This document shows, piece by piece, positions 7,744-17,004 of a DNA stretch of 64,000 nucleotides. This DNA is from Rhodoferax ferrireducens (lineage in GTDB: Bacteria > Pseudomonadota > Gammaproteobacteria > Burkholderiales > Burkholderiaceae_C). Position numbers and translations under genes: made by a program. The notes beneath the pieces are model-generated. The model worked only from the letters and a program-made list of their open reading frames with translations, did no database searches and was not told the DNA's origin. Location of the stretch: contig NZ_QEII01000298.1 in NCBI RefSeq assembly GCF_003347515.1, positions 186,001-250,000 on the forward strand. Reading direction: 5' to 3'. Position 1 is the stretch's first letter. Each line of letters begins with the position of its first letter.

Positions 7744-8655
7744 ATGAGACTGCTTAAGAAATCGCTGATCGCGGCGTCCATTGCCGCGCTAGCCCAAGTG
7801 AGTGCCTTCGCCGCCCCGCTCACTTGGTCCTACGACTGGGGTGCGGCCAATACGGCCTTAGGCGTTGCCCCGGCCGTTCTGCTCTCTAACCCGACCGATG
7901 AACTGAAATTCACGGCCGAAAGCGTCGTCAGGTTCACGGACGGCGCTGGACAGGGGGTGGGAACCGGTGCTGGTGTGGTCTCTGCGGGTGATGCTTTTGT
8001 CGACTACATCATCATCCGTATTGACCAGTTGTTTCTTGGCGGCAATGTCAGCAGCCAACCTGGCTACCAAACCTTACGGGAAATCACAGTGACGGCCCAG
8101 CTCACCGGGACGCAACTGACCGCTAACACCTATTCGGTCGCCAACGGTGGCATCATCAATTTCCTTTACGACTCGGGTGCCGGGTTCACTACTGCGGACT
8201 TCGCGAGCTTGGCCACCTTCCTTGACGGCAATGGCGTTCTCGGTGCCGCGCTCTTAGCCGAGCATGGGGTGACTCGTAGCCCCAGCGGAGGTCTGAACAG
8301 CAATAACCTTCCTGACGGCACCATCGACGTTACCATGGACCTAGTCGACGATCTTGCCCTTGGAGACTTCGAGGTCAGTACGGGAGGACTGAGCATTGAC
8401 GGTTTGGTAGTAGGCATTGCCGACGGAAATAACCACGTCTGCACTGATTCCGGCGGGTCAGCGAGCTGTTTCTCGAACACCGCCGCTATCCTAGGCGTCT
8501 TCGGTGCTGGGGGGTTGGGTGCTGGCGAGTTTCAGTTCCACACCAGGAGCGACGGTTCGTTCGTCAAGGATCTGCCCGAGCCGAGCAGCTTAGTCCTCAT
8601 GGGTGCTGCACTGCTGGGACTGGGTGCGGTCGGCCGTCGGCGTCGTCAGAGCTGA
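7744..8655 (+). CDS. PEP-CTERM sorting-domain protein
   Basis: An exported protein expected to be processed at its C-terminus by exosortase XrtA and then anchored or released at the cell surface. The 303-residue protein has a signal peptide (about residues 1-23, SLIAASIAALAQVSAFA) and a C-terminal PEP-CTERM tripartite signal: LPEP near residue 277, a hydrophobic helix (LVLMGAALLGLGAVG) and a basic tail (RRRRQS). The middle is low in charge and rich in Gly, Ala, Ser, Thr and Asp, with two Cys around CTDSGGSASCF. No known domain was recognised in the body. AAGGAGA lies 8 bases before the ATG. It has its own sigma-54-type promoter and terminator, so it is a single-gene unit. Confidence 0.9.
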   Translation: MRLLKKSLIAASIAALAQVSAFAAPLTWSYDWGAANTALGVAPAVLLSNPTDELKFTAESVVRFTDGAGQGVGTGAGVVSAGDAFVDYIIIRIDQLFLGGNVSSQPGYQTLREITVTAQLTGTQLTANTYSVANGGIINFLYDSGAGFTTADFASLATFLDGNGVLGAALLAEHGVTRSPSGGLNSNNLPDGTIDVTMDLVDDLALGDFEVSTGGLSIDGLVVGIADGNNHVCTDSGGSASCFSNTAAILGVFGAGGLGAGEFQFHTRSDGSFVKDLPEPSSLVLMGAALLGLGAVGRRRRQS

Positions 8656-8691
8656 TCTTCAAGACCCGCAGAAAGGAGCGGGCACACACTC

Positions 8692-8721
8692 AAAAGGCCC
8701 CGCCATGAAGCGGGGCCTTTT
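8692..8721 (+). terminator. Rho-independent terminator of the PEP-CTERM gene
   Basis: A 12-base perfect stem (AAAAGGCCCCGC / GCGGGGCCTTTT) with a 6-base loop, ending in TTTTG, lies 36 bases after the stop codon. It is near-symmetric and could stop transcription from both sides. Confidence 0.9.
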
Positions 8722-10455
8722 GTCATTTTGAGTCGGATACCGGTTGAAAAACCAAACTTCACTGCACGGAATATCTCTCAAGAAACACCACCCAAGTGAT
8801 TGATTTGTAATGGCGTTTTTATACGGCTTATTCAACGGCGACGAGTTTCATGCCCATCTTATCTTGGTGGCGCGTTGTGTCAATTGGCGCAGGATCCGAT
8901 CGCGGTAGCGCTCTTCGTAGTAATCCTGTCCTTGGTCGGTGTACTCCTCGCCTTTGGTCAGCATCGTGTGGATCAGCCGCGCCAGTTTGTGAGCGGCGGC
9001 TGTCACGGCCTTGGGTTTGTCCATGCGTGAGCACATGCGCCTGCAATACGCACCGAGCGCCGATTTGCTGCTGCGCAGCGCAGCCGCAGCCAAACGCAGC
9101 GCTTGCGCGGCGCGGTTAGCGACCCGCTTGGCCTTGCCACTCATCACTTTGCCGCCGGTGATCTTGGTGCCCGGACACAGACCCAGCCAACTCGCGAAAT
9201 GGCCAACGCTGGGGAATCGCGATATATCTGCACCAGTCTCTGAAATCACCGCCAGTGCCGTGGTCACGTCGATGCCGTCGATGCGTGTCAAGTCCATGCC
9301 ACACATTTTGAAGAGCTGCGTGCACAAATCGAACTTTGGTGCGTTGCGCGCCCATCCGCGCTTTTTGCCTTTGGCCGGTTCCCCGTCATGAGCCTGCAGA
9401 CTTTGCAACTGGGCCTCAATCAGGACGTCACACTGAGCCACCTGAGTAGCGATGAAATCGAACGCGTCCAGCGCCTGCTTGAGTGCAAACAGATGCTCAG
9501 ATCGCCAGTTGCCTTGCAGGCTTTTGGTAATCTCTTCGATGCTGGCGTGAATACGCACATTCTTCATCGCTGCCAATACGAGACCGTCACGCTCACCTGC
9601 GACGATGGCGCGCAAAATCTTCTGGTCGGTCTCGCCCACCACGTCCGAGATGACATTGGCCCGCTGCACGTTCATCTGCGTGAGCGCCTTTTGCATGTGC
9701 TGCACATGGCGACCCTGGCTGCACAGCAGCATGGCGCGTTGGCGCCATAGCGAACGTAACACACAGATGACATCGGCGGGTCGAAACGCGCCGCTGAGCA
9801 AGCCATAAGTCATGAGCTGCTGCAGCCACTGGCAATCCAGCACGTCGGAATTGCGTCCCGAGACGTTCTTGACGTAACGCGCGTTGACCAGCAGCACGGT
9901 GAAACCGCGTTGCTCCAGCAGTTCGAACAGAGGTATCCAGTAGACGCCGGTGGACTTCATCGCCACCGTGTCCACGCCACAAGCGTCGAGCCAGTCGGCC
10001 AAGACATTCAGGTCGCCCGTGAAGCTGGGGAATTCGCGCACCGGTTGGTCGTCACGATTGGGCGGTACGGCCACGAAATGCGATGCGCTGCCGATATCGA
10101 TGCCAGCGGCGTTGGGGTGGGTGATCGTCAGGGCGACGCGAGACTTTCCCGGTTTGAGGGGAACAATGAGATTGCGTTTGGCCATACTTTGCTCCATCAA
10201 ACAAGCTGGAATGTGGCGCCGCATCGGGTACGTCGTCTTGCTCACCCTCTCAAACGGCATATCGGTGCAGCAGTTGCAAACCGCCGAACCGATTCACCAA
10301 TGTCGATGACGTCACCCAGGACCACGCTAACTTGCGGGCAATTGGCACCATTGCTACATCGGTCTTCAGCGGCACCGCATTCCACCATGCAACAACAACG
10401 CCAACACGTGTTTCTTCGGCGCGATTTGCGGCAACGGGCCGATTACTTCGCTAAC
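8722..10455 (-). mobile_element. IS110-family insertion sequence, boundaries approximate
   Basis: The element must lie between the PEP-CTERM terminator (ending 8721) and the stop of the beta-barrel gene (10456). About 126 bases of non-coding DNA lie downstream of the transposase gene and 270 bases upstream. In the IS110 group the bridge RNA is normally encoded in the stretch upstream of the transposase, and the 10186-10455 interval is long enough to hold one. Neither neighbouring gene is disrupted. Confidence 0.5.
8848..10185 (-). CDS. IS110-family transposase
   Basis: A DEDD-type recombinase that moves the element using a bridge RNA. The 445-residue protein has the N-terminal RuvC-like domain (AGIDIGSASHFVAVPP near residue 27, then VAMKSTGVYWIPLFELLEQ and NSDVLDCQWLQQL) and the C-terminal IS116/IS110/IS902 domain (IDGIDVTTALAVISETG, SWLGLCPGTKITGGKVMSG). 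The C-terminal domain holds the serine used in catalysis. ATG at 10185 was chosen because GGAG sits just upstream and the family begins there; a longer in-frame start at 10260 lacks support. The frame is intact, so the element may still be active. IS110 elements lack conventional terminal inverted repeats and none was found, so exact ends cannot be given. Confidence 0.9.
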   Translation of the reverse strand: MAKRNLIVPLKPGKSRVALTITHPNAAGIDIGSASHFVAVPPNRDDQPVREFPSFTGDLNVLADWLDACGVDTVAMKSTGVYWIPLFELLEQRGFTVLLVNARYVKNVSGRNSDVLDCQWLQQLMTYGLLSGAFRPADVICVLRSLWRQRAMLLCSQGRHVQHMQKALTQMNVQRANVISDVVGETDQKILRAIVAGERDGLVLAAMKNVRIHASIEEITKSLQGNWRSEHLFALKQALDAFDFIATQVAQCDVLIEAQLQSLQAHDGEPAKGKKRGWARNAPKFDLCTQLFKMCGMDLTRIDGIDVTTALAVISETGADISRFPSVGHFASWLGLCPGTKITGGKVMSGKAKRVANRAAQALRLAAAALRSSKSALGAYCRRMCSRMDKPKAVTAAAHKLARLIHTMLTKGEEYTDQGQDYYEERYRDRILRQLTQRATKIRWA

Positions 10456-11727
10456 TTAGAAATAGTAGGCTCCCAAGACTTGGATTACACGGCGATCCGG
10501 CAATATTCCAAATTCACTGGTGGGGTTGCCGATGTTCTGCTGCAGCTGCAAGGTCAGATCGAAGCTCGGCCAGTGATGGCGCAGTTCTATCCAGGCCAGC
10601 CGACTCTCGTCGCCTGGATTGAGACGAAGGTATGCGGTCAGATCCAAGTCCTTAAATAGCAGACTTTTTTGCGTGACATAGATCAGGTAAGCCTGCTGGG
10701 GTGCCAATTCCTGGAGCCGCAGGGCTTCACGCAGGTACGTCAGCTGGGTCTGTGGCGCTAAGCCAAGGGCAGCCCAGTCTGACTGATTCAGGCCAAAGCC
10801 GTTGTACTGGTATTCGGCCGTGACGGACAACTTGCTACGCGTGGTGTAGGTGATCCCACTGACAAAGCGATTGCGCGTGGTCGCGCTTACCGGGAAAGCC
10901 AATGCGCGGCTCAGCAAGTCGGGCTCACTGCCTCGCGACCATTCCATGTGTGCTACTGCGGCGTCCGACAGCAAGGCCGTCAAATTGGCGCCCAGCGTCG
11001 GCGACCTCCCGTTTTCCTTATAAACCAGCACTTGGCTACTAATGCGTTGCGAAAATTGAGTGCCTAGCGCGATCAAGGCGCGGTCCCGGTTGTTGGTTGA
11101 CCCTAGGTCCAGGCTCCAGCCGTCCGGATTGGGGCGATCTGCCAACTTCGGTGAAAAGGCAACTGATAACGAACCGTTGGTCCAGAGGCTTTGTGCACGC
11201 AACATGACCGAGCCAAGTCGATTTTCGCGAAGCGCAAAAGGATCAGCGGTGGTCACGACGCGTAAGCTGCCGTCACGGAAAAAATCGGTGGGGTTGTAGC
11301 CGTAGCCCGGCCCATAGCGCAGATTGATACGGCCAAACTCCAACACTGTGTTTTCACTCTCGGGCTGCCAACTCAAATAGGCCTCGCGCAGGCTGTTTAC
11401 GGTCTCATCAGCACCTGCATCTCTGGGATGAACGTGATCAAGGCGGTCAGAAATGATGGCGCGAAAACCCGGCGCAAGCGATGCCGAATGCGAAAAATCC
11501 AGCGATCCGCGTCCAATGTTGCGACTGTCTGGCAAGTAGCGTTGACTGGCGTTGCCGATTGCGCCCTCGATGAAAAACTTGGTGTTGCGGGCGGCTTCAG
11601 GAGCTACTTCTGGCGCGCTTTCCAGGCTCAGGGCCTCAACCTCCGCGTCTGCGCCCAGAGCGGGCATCGCCTGGGTGAATGCCACCGCGAGAAAGGAACA
11701 ATAAACGGCATGGGTGAATGAGCGCAT
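10456..11727 (-). CDS. Predicted outer-membrane beta-barrel protein of an ABC envelope operon
   Basis: A 423-residue protein with a signal peptide (MRSFTHAVYCSFLAVAFTQA, cleavage near ALGA) and an aromatic C-terminus (GAYYF) typical of outer-membrane proteins recognised by BamA. Alternating strand patterns such as TVLEFGRINLRYGPGYGYNP and LSVTAEYQYNGFGLNQ support a barrel. ATG at 11727 was chosen because it gives a clean signal peptide; a longer in-frame start at 11847 does not. It is the last gene after an ATPase, a permease and a LolA-like protein, 4 bases after the LolA-like stop. It probably gives the system an outer-membrane exit or anchor, which is inference. I do not recognise the family more closely. 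Confidence 0.75.
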   Translation of the reverse strand: MRSFTHAVYCSFLAVAFTQAMPALGADAEVEALSLESAPEVAPEAARNTKFFIEGAIGNASQRYLPDSRNIGRGSLDFSHSASLAPGFRAIISDRLDHVHPRDAGADETVNSLREAYLSWQPESENTVLEFGRINLRYGPGYGYNPTDFFRDGSLRVVTTADPFALRENRLGSVMLRAQSLWTNGSLSVAFSPKLADRPNPDGWSLDLGSTNNRDRALIALGTQFSQRISSQVLVYKENGRSPTLGANLTALLSDAAVAHMEWSRGSEPDLLSRALAFPVSATTRNRFVSGITYTTRSKLSVTAEYQYNGFGLNQSDWAALGLAPQTQLTYLREALRLQELAPQQAYLIYVTQKSLLFKDLDLTAYLRLNPGDESRLAWIELRHHWPSFDLTLQLQQNIGNPTSEFGILPDRRVIQVLGAYYF

Positions 11728-11731
11728 GGGC

Positions 11732-12502
11732 TTAGTCCGGTTGGAAGCGAGGCAGGTAATCTCTTTGCATCCACGTATCAGGAATGGCGCGTGCCTTGTA
11801 GTCAGAAAAGCGCATGAGCGTGACCGACTGGGGATTAAGACCGTCAATGATCACGGTCTCGGTCGGGCGCTCGGCGCCGAGTTGGGGCTGAAAGCGGCGG
11901 TAGTAGGCCGTCTTGAGCAGGCGCGACGATTCGGCGAAAAAGCGCGCCTTGAGGGGCCGGTTGTTTTCAACGTCAACCCATATCTCGATGCTGGCATAGG
12001 TGACATCCGGTGCCGCTGCCGTGAGGGCAAGTTTGTGTGCCTTGCGTGTGCGGCGCTCGCCATCCTGAATATCCTCATCGACCACCCAAGTCGCCTTGTA
12101 ATCTTTCGCTAAATTCACGGTAGCCACATCGCCATTGGACGCCTGCCCCAACAAGCGCTGTTGCGGGGACAGACGAACACTCGCCTTACTGGTCGGATCG
12201 TAAAACCACATGTCATTGCCGTTCTTGAGCATTAACTTGCCCACGTCCCGCGCGGGCAAGACAAAACGGATCAGGCTGGCGAACTGGCCGCCCTGCTGTT
12301 GCGTCCGGGAGTAGCTGGTCAATGTGCTGGTGTCGACCTGCTTGCCCGCCTGGAATTCAGTTAAGGTGACGGTAACGCTGAACGGGCGTCCCGGGTTGCG
12401 AATGGCATCGCTGGCGGCCAGTATCTCTTCCGCGCTCGGCGCGGACCATGCCAGGCTAGACCCAAATAGAAACGAAAATAAAAACAGACCGAATGACTTC
12501 AT
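11732..12502 (-). CDS. Outer-membrane lipoprotein-sorting protein (LolA-like periplasmic carrier)
   Basis: A 256-residue periplasmic protein with a signal peptide (LFLFSFLFGSSLAWSA, cleavage near residue 22) and the LolA-like/DUF of outer-membrane lipoprotein-sorting proteins. Markers include SAEEILAASDAIRNPG, GNDMWFYDPTSKASVRLSPQ and a long beta-rich body ending in MRFSDYKARAIPDTWMQRDY. The fold carries acyl chains in a half-barrel cavity. ATG at 12502 has a purine-rich GAGAGAGG about 8 bases before it. It lies 19 bases after the permease stop and 4 bases before the beta-barrel gene, so it likely takes hydrophobic cargo from the permease to the barrel. Confidence 0.85.
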   Translation of the reverse strand: MKSFGLFLFSFLFGSSLAWSAPSAEEILAASDAIRNPGRPFSVTVTLTEFQAGKQVDTSTLTSYSRTQQQGGQFASLIRFVLPARDVGKLMLKNGNDMWFYDPTSKASVRLSPQQRLLGQASNGDVATVNLAKDYKATWVVDEDIQDGERRTRKAHKLALTAAAPDVTYASIEIWVDVENNRPLKARFFAESSRLLKTAYYRRFQPQLGAERPTETVIIDGLNPQSVTLMRFSDYKARAIPDTWMQRDYLPRFQPD

Positions 12503-12521
12503 GATCGTGGACCTCTCTCTA

Positions 12522-13919
12522 TCAGACGTGGCGCAAGGCCTCGACCACATCCAGGTGCGCGGCCCGGTACGCGGGCCACCAAGCCGACAGGATCGCAATG
12601 CCGATGAGGCCGAAGGTCGTGCCAATGATCATGCGATTTTCCCCCCAGACGTTGACCGTGAACGGCACCAACTCAACGTTGCCTGGTGGCAACCAAGGCA
12701 TACCGATCTGGTTGATGATGACAGACAACATCAACGCCAGCACAACGCCGAGCAAAGCCCCGCACAAGCCAAGCAGGGCTCCTTCCGTCACGAACAAGCG
12801 AAGAATTCCGGCGCGCCTCAGCCCAATAGCACGCAGGGTACCTATCTCGACAGTACGTTCAACAACCGTGGTATTCATCGTGTTGCTGACCGTAAATAAA
12901 ACGATGCCCCCAATCAGAACAAAAACGAAACCAAATATGGTGTCAAACATCTGCATGGTCTGGACATAAAAAGGATTCAGCGCCCTGAAGTCCAACACAG
13001 CCAGCGGTTGGCGGGAGGAAAAGTTGGCCAGTATCGGTGCCAGACGCGCCAGCGCCGCCGGAATCTGATCAGAGTGGCGCAGTTGAAGCATGATCGAAGT
13101 TGCACTGGGTGGTAATTTCCCATAGATCAACTGCTGCAGCTGCGCAAGATGCATCATCATGGAGACTTCATCCAGCTCTTTGACGCCCTGATCTTCGGCA
13201 CGAATCACTTCCAATGACGTGACATTCGGTGCGCCCCGAGCGTTAACGACCAGTACTTCAATCCTGCGTGGGCTGGCCCCGCCAGAGGCGGATGCAACCG
13301 GCGTTTCTTGCAGGCTGAGCTGGGCGACGTCGTCCGGCAAACTGGCGCCGTCGGACTTCGCTTCCTTTTCGGGCTTGGGACAACGGGCAATCTGTAACGC
13401 ATCGCATAACTGCAATACCCGCGCCACACCAGTACCTACGACGGCGGCATCTTTTGCGGCCCCTTCCAGGGCAGACAGCGGAGCCTTGGTGCGTAGATCA
13501 AAATCGTTCCAGCGCCGCATACGGTTGATGTCTTCTGCAACAAACCCATGGCCGATGATAGTGCGGGACACGCTGGCCGCGTAATTGCCCGCAATACCGC
13601 CAAACTGTAAGGTTGGTGTCGCTACTAAGATCATTTTTTGCAACGCTTCATCGCTTTGAATGGCATCTAGGACCTTTGTGTAGTCGGCTATGCCATAGGC
13701 CGTCGGATTGCCGCTACCGTAAAGATAAAAATCCCGATGCTGAATTTGCAGATGCCCCCCCTTTTGCACGTGTCTCGTATGCAACTCGTAATTGACGTTG
13801 GTGCTGAAGCCGCCGAACAAGAGTATCGAGGCGGCGCCTATCGCCATCGCCAACAAGGTGGCCAACGAGCGGCGACGGTTGCGCAAGAGATTGCGCACAG
13901 CCAGGGACAAGGTCATCAT
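12522..13919 (-). CDS. ABC transporter permease, FtsX/MacB-like
   Basis: An inner-membrane permease of the LolC/E-MacB class. The 465-residue protein has one N-terminal membrane segment (LATLLAMAIGAASILLFGG, about residues 17-36), a large periplasmic domain (about 40-330) and three C-terminal segments (FVFVLIGGIVLFTVSNTMN; LFVTEGALLGLCGALLGVVL; IGTTFGLIGIAILSAWW). The motif VERTVEIGTLRAIGLRR is the coupling helix typical of FtsX-type permeases. Its ATG overlaps the ATPase stop codon by four bases (ATGA). It belongs with the ATPase, the LolA-like protein and the beta-barrel as a mechanotransmission-type envelope system. Confidence 0.92.
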   Translation of the reverse strand: MMTLSLAVRNLLRNRRRSLATLLAMAIGAASILLFGGFSTNVNYELHTRHVQKGGHLQIQHRDFYLYGSGNPTAYGIADYTKVLDAIQSDEALQKMILVATPTLQFGGIAGNYAASVSRTIIGHGFVAEDINRMRRWNDFDLRTKAPLSALEGAAKDAAVVGTGVARVLQLCDALQIARCPKPEKEAKSDGASLPDDVAQLSLQETPVASASGGASPRRIEVLVVNARGAPNVTSLEVIRAEDQGVKELDEVSMMMHLAQLQQLIYGKLPPSATSIMLQLRHSDQIPAALARLAPILANFSSRQPLAVLDFRALNPFYVQTMQMFDTIFGFVFVLIGGIVLFTVSNTMNTTVVERTVEIGTLRAIGLRRAGILRLFVTEGALLGLCGALLGVVLALMLSVIINQIGMPWLPPGNVELVPFTVNVWGENRMIIGTTFGLIGIAILSAWWPAYRAAHLDVVEALRHV

Positions 13920-14653
13920 GGCGCGTCTTCCTCGCCTTGGCGACGAATGCCGTGAATCGCTCCATCCTTCAGAAAAATCGTGTCGTCAGCGGCCTTGATC
14001 ACATCAGGATCATGGGACGAAAATACAAAGGAGACCTCGTAACGATCCACCATCTGGCGCATCAAGGTCAGAATGGCGGCGCCAGTCTGACTGTCCAGAT
14101 TGGCCGTTGGTTCGTCAGCGATAACCAACTTGGGCTTTCGGGCCAAGGCGCGGGCAATGGCCACCCGTTGGCGTTGCCCGCCAGACAATTGGCCCGGAAA
14201 ATATTTTGCTTTGTCTTTCAAGCCCACCGCGTCGAGCAGCTTGGGGACCCGTTCACCCCGTTTCTTTGCCGAGGCGCCTGCCAGCAACAAAGGATATTCG
14301 ACGTTCTCATACGCGCTCAGGACAGGTAGCAAGTTGAAATTCTGAAAAATGAACCCGATATTTTTGGCGCGAAAATCCGACAGAGCATCGTCTGTCAAGT
14401 CGCCCACCTTGCAGTCCGCCACGATGATTTCGCCCATGTCAGGCTTGTCGATGCAGCCGATCATGTTGAGCAGGGTCGTTTTGCCACTGCCCGAAGGGCC
14501 CAGTAGCACCGTAAAACATGCCCGGCGGATGAGGATATCAACCCCCTTGATCACCGGGACACTAACTGTATCCATGTGATAGGTCTTTTCGACTCGCGTA
14601 AGAATGGCCACCGGCCGGTGATCTACCGTTTTCTCCGCCGCCTGTTCTGTCAT
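13916..14653 (-). CDS. ABC transporter ATP-binding protein, LolD/MacB-like
   Basis: The 245-residue ATPase that drives the following FtsX-like permease. Motifs in order are Walker A GPSGSGKTT (about residues 52-60), Q-loop IFQNFNLLPVLSAYENVEYP, signature LSGGQRQRVAIARAL and Walker B KLVIADEPTANLDSQTG, with the switch His in FSSHDPDV. The LolD-type NLDSQTG segment places it in the MacB/LolD group. It is the first gene of the four-gene operon and shares four bases with the permease. Confidence 0.94.
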   Translation of the reverse strand: MTEQAAEKTVDHRPVAILTRVEKTYHMDTVSVPVIKGVDILIRRACFTVLLGPSGSGKTTLLNMIGCIDKPDMGEIIVADCKVGDLTDDALSDFRAKNIGFIFQNFNLLPVLSAYENVEYPLLLAGASAKKRGERVPKLLDAVGLKDKAKYFPGQLSGGQRQRVAIARALARKPKLVIADEPTANLDSQTGAAILTLMRQMVDRYEVSFVFSSHDPDVIKAADDTIFLKDGAIHGIRRQGEEDAP

Positions 14654-14869
14654 GCATCGCCCCTATTCGTGATTGCACAACGGCTTTCTCAGACGGTGCG
14701 ATCCTAGCTGTTTGAACTTCGCTCTTTTTATCAATTATTACCGCTTCCTCATCTGAAGCCAAGTGCATGATCGACTAAGCTGATACGCTTTCGCTTGCCG
14801 TAAGAACCCGAAAATTGGCAAGTGTCTGTTACGAATTCCCAGAAAATGAGCGTTCTGAGATATCCTCCA

Positions 14870-15340
14870 ATGACGAAACTACTGATGGTCTGCATGGGCA
14901 ATATCTGCCGCTCGCCGATGGCGCAGGCGGTGACCTTGCATCTGGCGGAAGTATCGGGTCTTGCGCGCAATATCCAGGTCGATTCGGCCGGGACCCATGT
15001 CGGTCGTTGCGGCATGCACCCTGACCCCAGGGCTGCCACGGCGCTGTCTGGACGTGGATATCGAATAGGTAAAAGTCGCTCACGTCAGGTCACCGAACGC
15101 GACTTCGAGCGCTATGACCTGGTACTGGCGATGGACCATGCAAACCTGAACGATCTGTTGCGGATCTGCCCTGCTGAGCAATCGCACAAATTAAGGTTGC
15201 TTCTCGAGTTCGCCCAGAGCTTGGACGTCCGCGACATTCCTGACCCCTATTACGGCAACGTCCAAGGCTTTGAGCGCGTCCTTGACCTGTGCGAAGCCGC
15301 CGCGCGGGGCCTGGTCAAGCACTGCCAAACTGCGCCGTGA
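14870..15340 (+). CDS. Low-molecular-weight protein-tyrosine phosphatase
   Basis: A cytoplasmic phosphatase that removes phosphate from tyrosine residues, commonly those of exopolysaccharide tyrosine kinases. The 156-residue protein has the catalytic loop CMGNICRS (C-x5-R, about residues 7-14), the family sequence SAGTHVG, and the general-acid loop DPYYG (Asp near residue 123). ATG at 14870 places the P-loop at the usual distance from the N-terminus; in-frame starts at 14822 and 14846 would add an atypical extension. It is divergent from the ABC operon. It likely opposes the kinase at 96-1007, although the genes are 14 kb apart. Confidence 0.92.
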   Translation: MTKLLMVCMGNICRSPMAQAVTLHLAEVSGLARNIQVDSAGTHVGRCGMHPDPRAATALSGRGYRIGKSRSRQVTERDFERYDLVLAMDHANLNDLLRICPAEQSHKLRLLLEFAQSLDVRDIPDPYYGNVQGFERVLDLCEAAARGLVKHCQTAP

Positions 15341-15346
15341 TTGTTT

Positions 15347-16354
15347 TTACACCGTGTAATAGTCGCGGTACCAGGCGACAAAACGCGCGACGCCGTCCTG
15401 GACGCTGGTGCCAGGCACAAAGCCAACCCAATCCTGCAGGGCATCGGTATTGGCATAGGTTGCCGGCACATCGCCATCCTGCAGGGGCAGCAGGCGTTTT
15501 TCAGCCTTCTTGCCCAGCGCATCTTCAATGCAGGCAATGAAATCGAGCAGCGGCACCGGGTTGTTGTTACCAATGTTAAACACGCGGTAAGGCGCGCTGC
15601 TGGTGGCCGGATCAGCCAAAGCGGGGTCATAGGCGGGATTGGCGACAGCCACCCGGTCCAGCACGCGGATGACGCCCTCGACAATGTCATCCACGTAAGT
15701 GAAGTCACGCTTCATATCACCGTGGTTGAACACGTCGATGGGTCGTCCTTCCAAAATGGCCTTGGTAAACAGGAACAAAGCCATGTCAGGCCGGCCCCAG
15801 GGGCCGTAGACGGTGAAGAAGCGCAGACCGGTGGTGGGCAGCCCATACAGATGACTGTAGGTGTGCGCCATCAACTCGTTGGCCTTCTTGGTGGCGGCAT
15901 ACAAGCTGACGGGGTGATCCACGCTATCGTGCTCGGAAAACGGCATCTTGGTGTTGCCACCATACACGCTGGAGCTTGACGCGTAAACCAGGTGCTGAAC
16001 TCCTTCGTGGCGGCAACCCTCCATGATGTTTACAAAACCCACGATATTGCTGTCGATATAGGCGTGCGGATTTTGCAGGGAATAGCGCACACCCGCTTGG
16101 GCGGCCAGGTGAATAACGCGATCAAATTTCTCGGTAGCGAAGAGCTGAGCCATGCCCGGTCGATCGGCCACGTCCAGCTTGACGAAGCGAAAACCCGCGT
16201 GGGGTGTCAGGCGCTTGAGGCGACTTTCTTTCAGGGTGACGTCGTAATAATCATTGAGATTGTCCAAACCCACCACTTCATCGCCACGCGCCAGCAGGCG
16301 CAGTGCTGTGGTCATGCCAATGAAGCCAGCCGCCCCCGTCAGAAGTATTTTCAT
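15347..16354 (-). CDS. NAD-dependent UDP-glucuronate/UDP-glucose 4-epimerase-like
   Basis: A short-chain dehydrogenase-type enzyme converting a UDP-sugar for polysaccharide synthesis, probably UDP-glucuronate to UDP-galacturonate. The 335-residue protein has the NAD-binding GAAGFIG (residues 7-13), the [17 protein letters not shown] segment diagnostic of the UDP-glucuronate 4-epimerase group, YASSSSVYG, and the catalytic Tyr and Lys in [11 protein letters not shown] (near 150-160). [14 protein letters not shown] and [12 protein letters not shown] are also typical. It converges with the phosphatase gene, 6 bases away. Confidence 0.92.
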   Translation of the reverse strand: MKILLTGAAGFIGMTTALRLLARGDEVVGLDNLNDYYDVTLKESRLKRLTPHAGFRFVKLDVADRPGMAQLFATEKFDRVIHLAAQAGVRYSLQNPHAYIDSNIVGFVNIMEGCRHEGVQHLVYASSSSVYGGNTKMPFSEHDSVDHPVSLYAATKKANELMAHTYSHLYGLPTTGLRFFTVYGPWGRPDMALFLFTKAILEGRPIDVFNHGDMKRDFTYVDDIVEGVIRVLDRVAVANPAYDPALADPATSSAPYRVFNIGNNNPVPLLDFIACIEDALGKKAEKRLLPLQDGDVPATYANTDALQDWVGFVPGTSVQDGVARFVAWYRDYYTV

Positions 16355-16389
16355 AGATCGATGTTTGAACCCGTTTATTCGGGCTAATC

Positions 16390-16749
16390 TTAATGCTTGC
16401 CAGCCAAAGAGCTTGCGTTGACATCAATGACATCGGCCGCATCGAGAAAAAAAGAGCTCATGAGCTTGGCCGCAACGCCCAATACACCGTGCTTGCGATT
16501 GATCCGAACCACTTCACCATCGCAAGCCAGCTTTTGCCTCTGCCCATGGACATGCACCTCAACAGAAAAATGCACATGCGAACCTGGATCCTGCGTCATT
16601 TCAGTTTCGAAATAGATACCGGTGGCGCTGATATTGCGGGTCAGGCCCTGAACGCCACCGATCTCGACCGGCAACTCCGTATCGAATCGGTCAGCGCCCC
16701 GCCCATGCGCCAAAGACGGTGTTTTGCTTTGTGAATTTATGTGTTTCAT
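16390..16749 (-). CDS. PilZ domain protein
   Basis: A 119-residue single-domain PilZ protein. It has RGADR (RxxxR, about residues 18-22) and NISATG (the N-x-S-x-x-G motif, about 37-42), so both c-di-GMP contact motifs are intact. It starts 36 bases upstream of the epimerase on the same strand, so the two may be co-transcribed. This would link c-di-GMP to polysaccharide precursor supply, which is inference. The 255 bases upstream (16750-17004) show no gene. Confidence 0.85.
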   Translation of the reverse strand: MKHINSQSKTPSLAHGRGADRFDTELPVEIGGVQGLTRNISATGIYFETEMTQDPGSHVHFSVEVHVHGQRQKLACDGEVVRINRKHGVLGVAAKLMSSFFLDAADVIDVNASSLAGKH

Positions 16750-17004
16750 GCTTCGGCAATATCAGCGACCATTCCACGCACAATTCGTGCAATCGGCCTA
16801 AAGCCGCCCAATCAAGCGTCCACCTGACCAGACTGAGTAGCATGAACTGCGCCGGGACAAAGCCATAGCCAAAAAATTCATGCCAAATCAATGACTTAAG
16901 GCTTTTTTCGAGGACTTGCCGAAATGGCTTGATCCAACTATCGCGCGAAACTGTAAGCTAATCCGACATCTTGCAGGATCATCCGCACCGCCCCGGTTAC
17001 GGGG

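Noticed and set aside
9910-10659. Long plus-strand frame overlapping the transposase and barrel genes
   Set aside because: It is antisense to two well-supported genes, spans their junction and has no recognisable domain.
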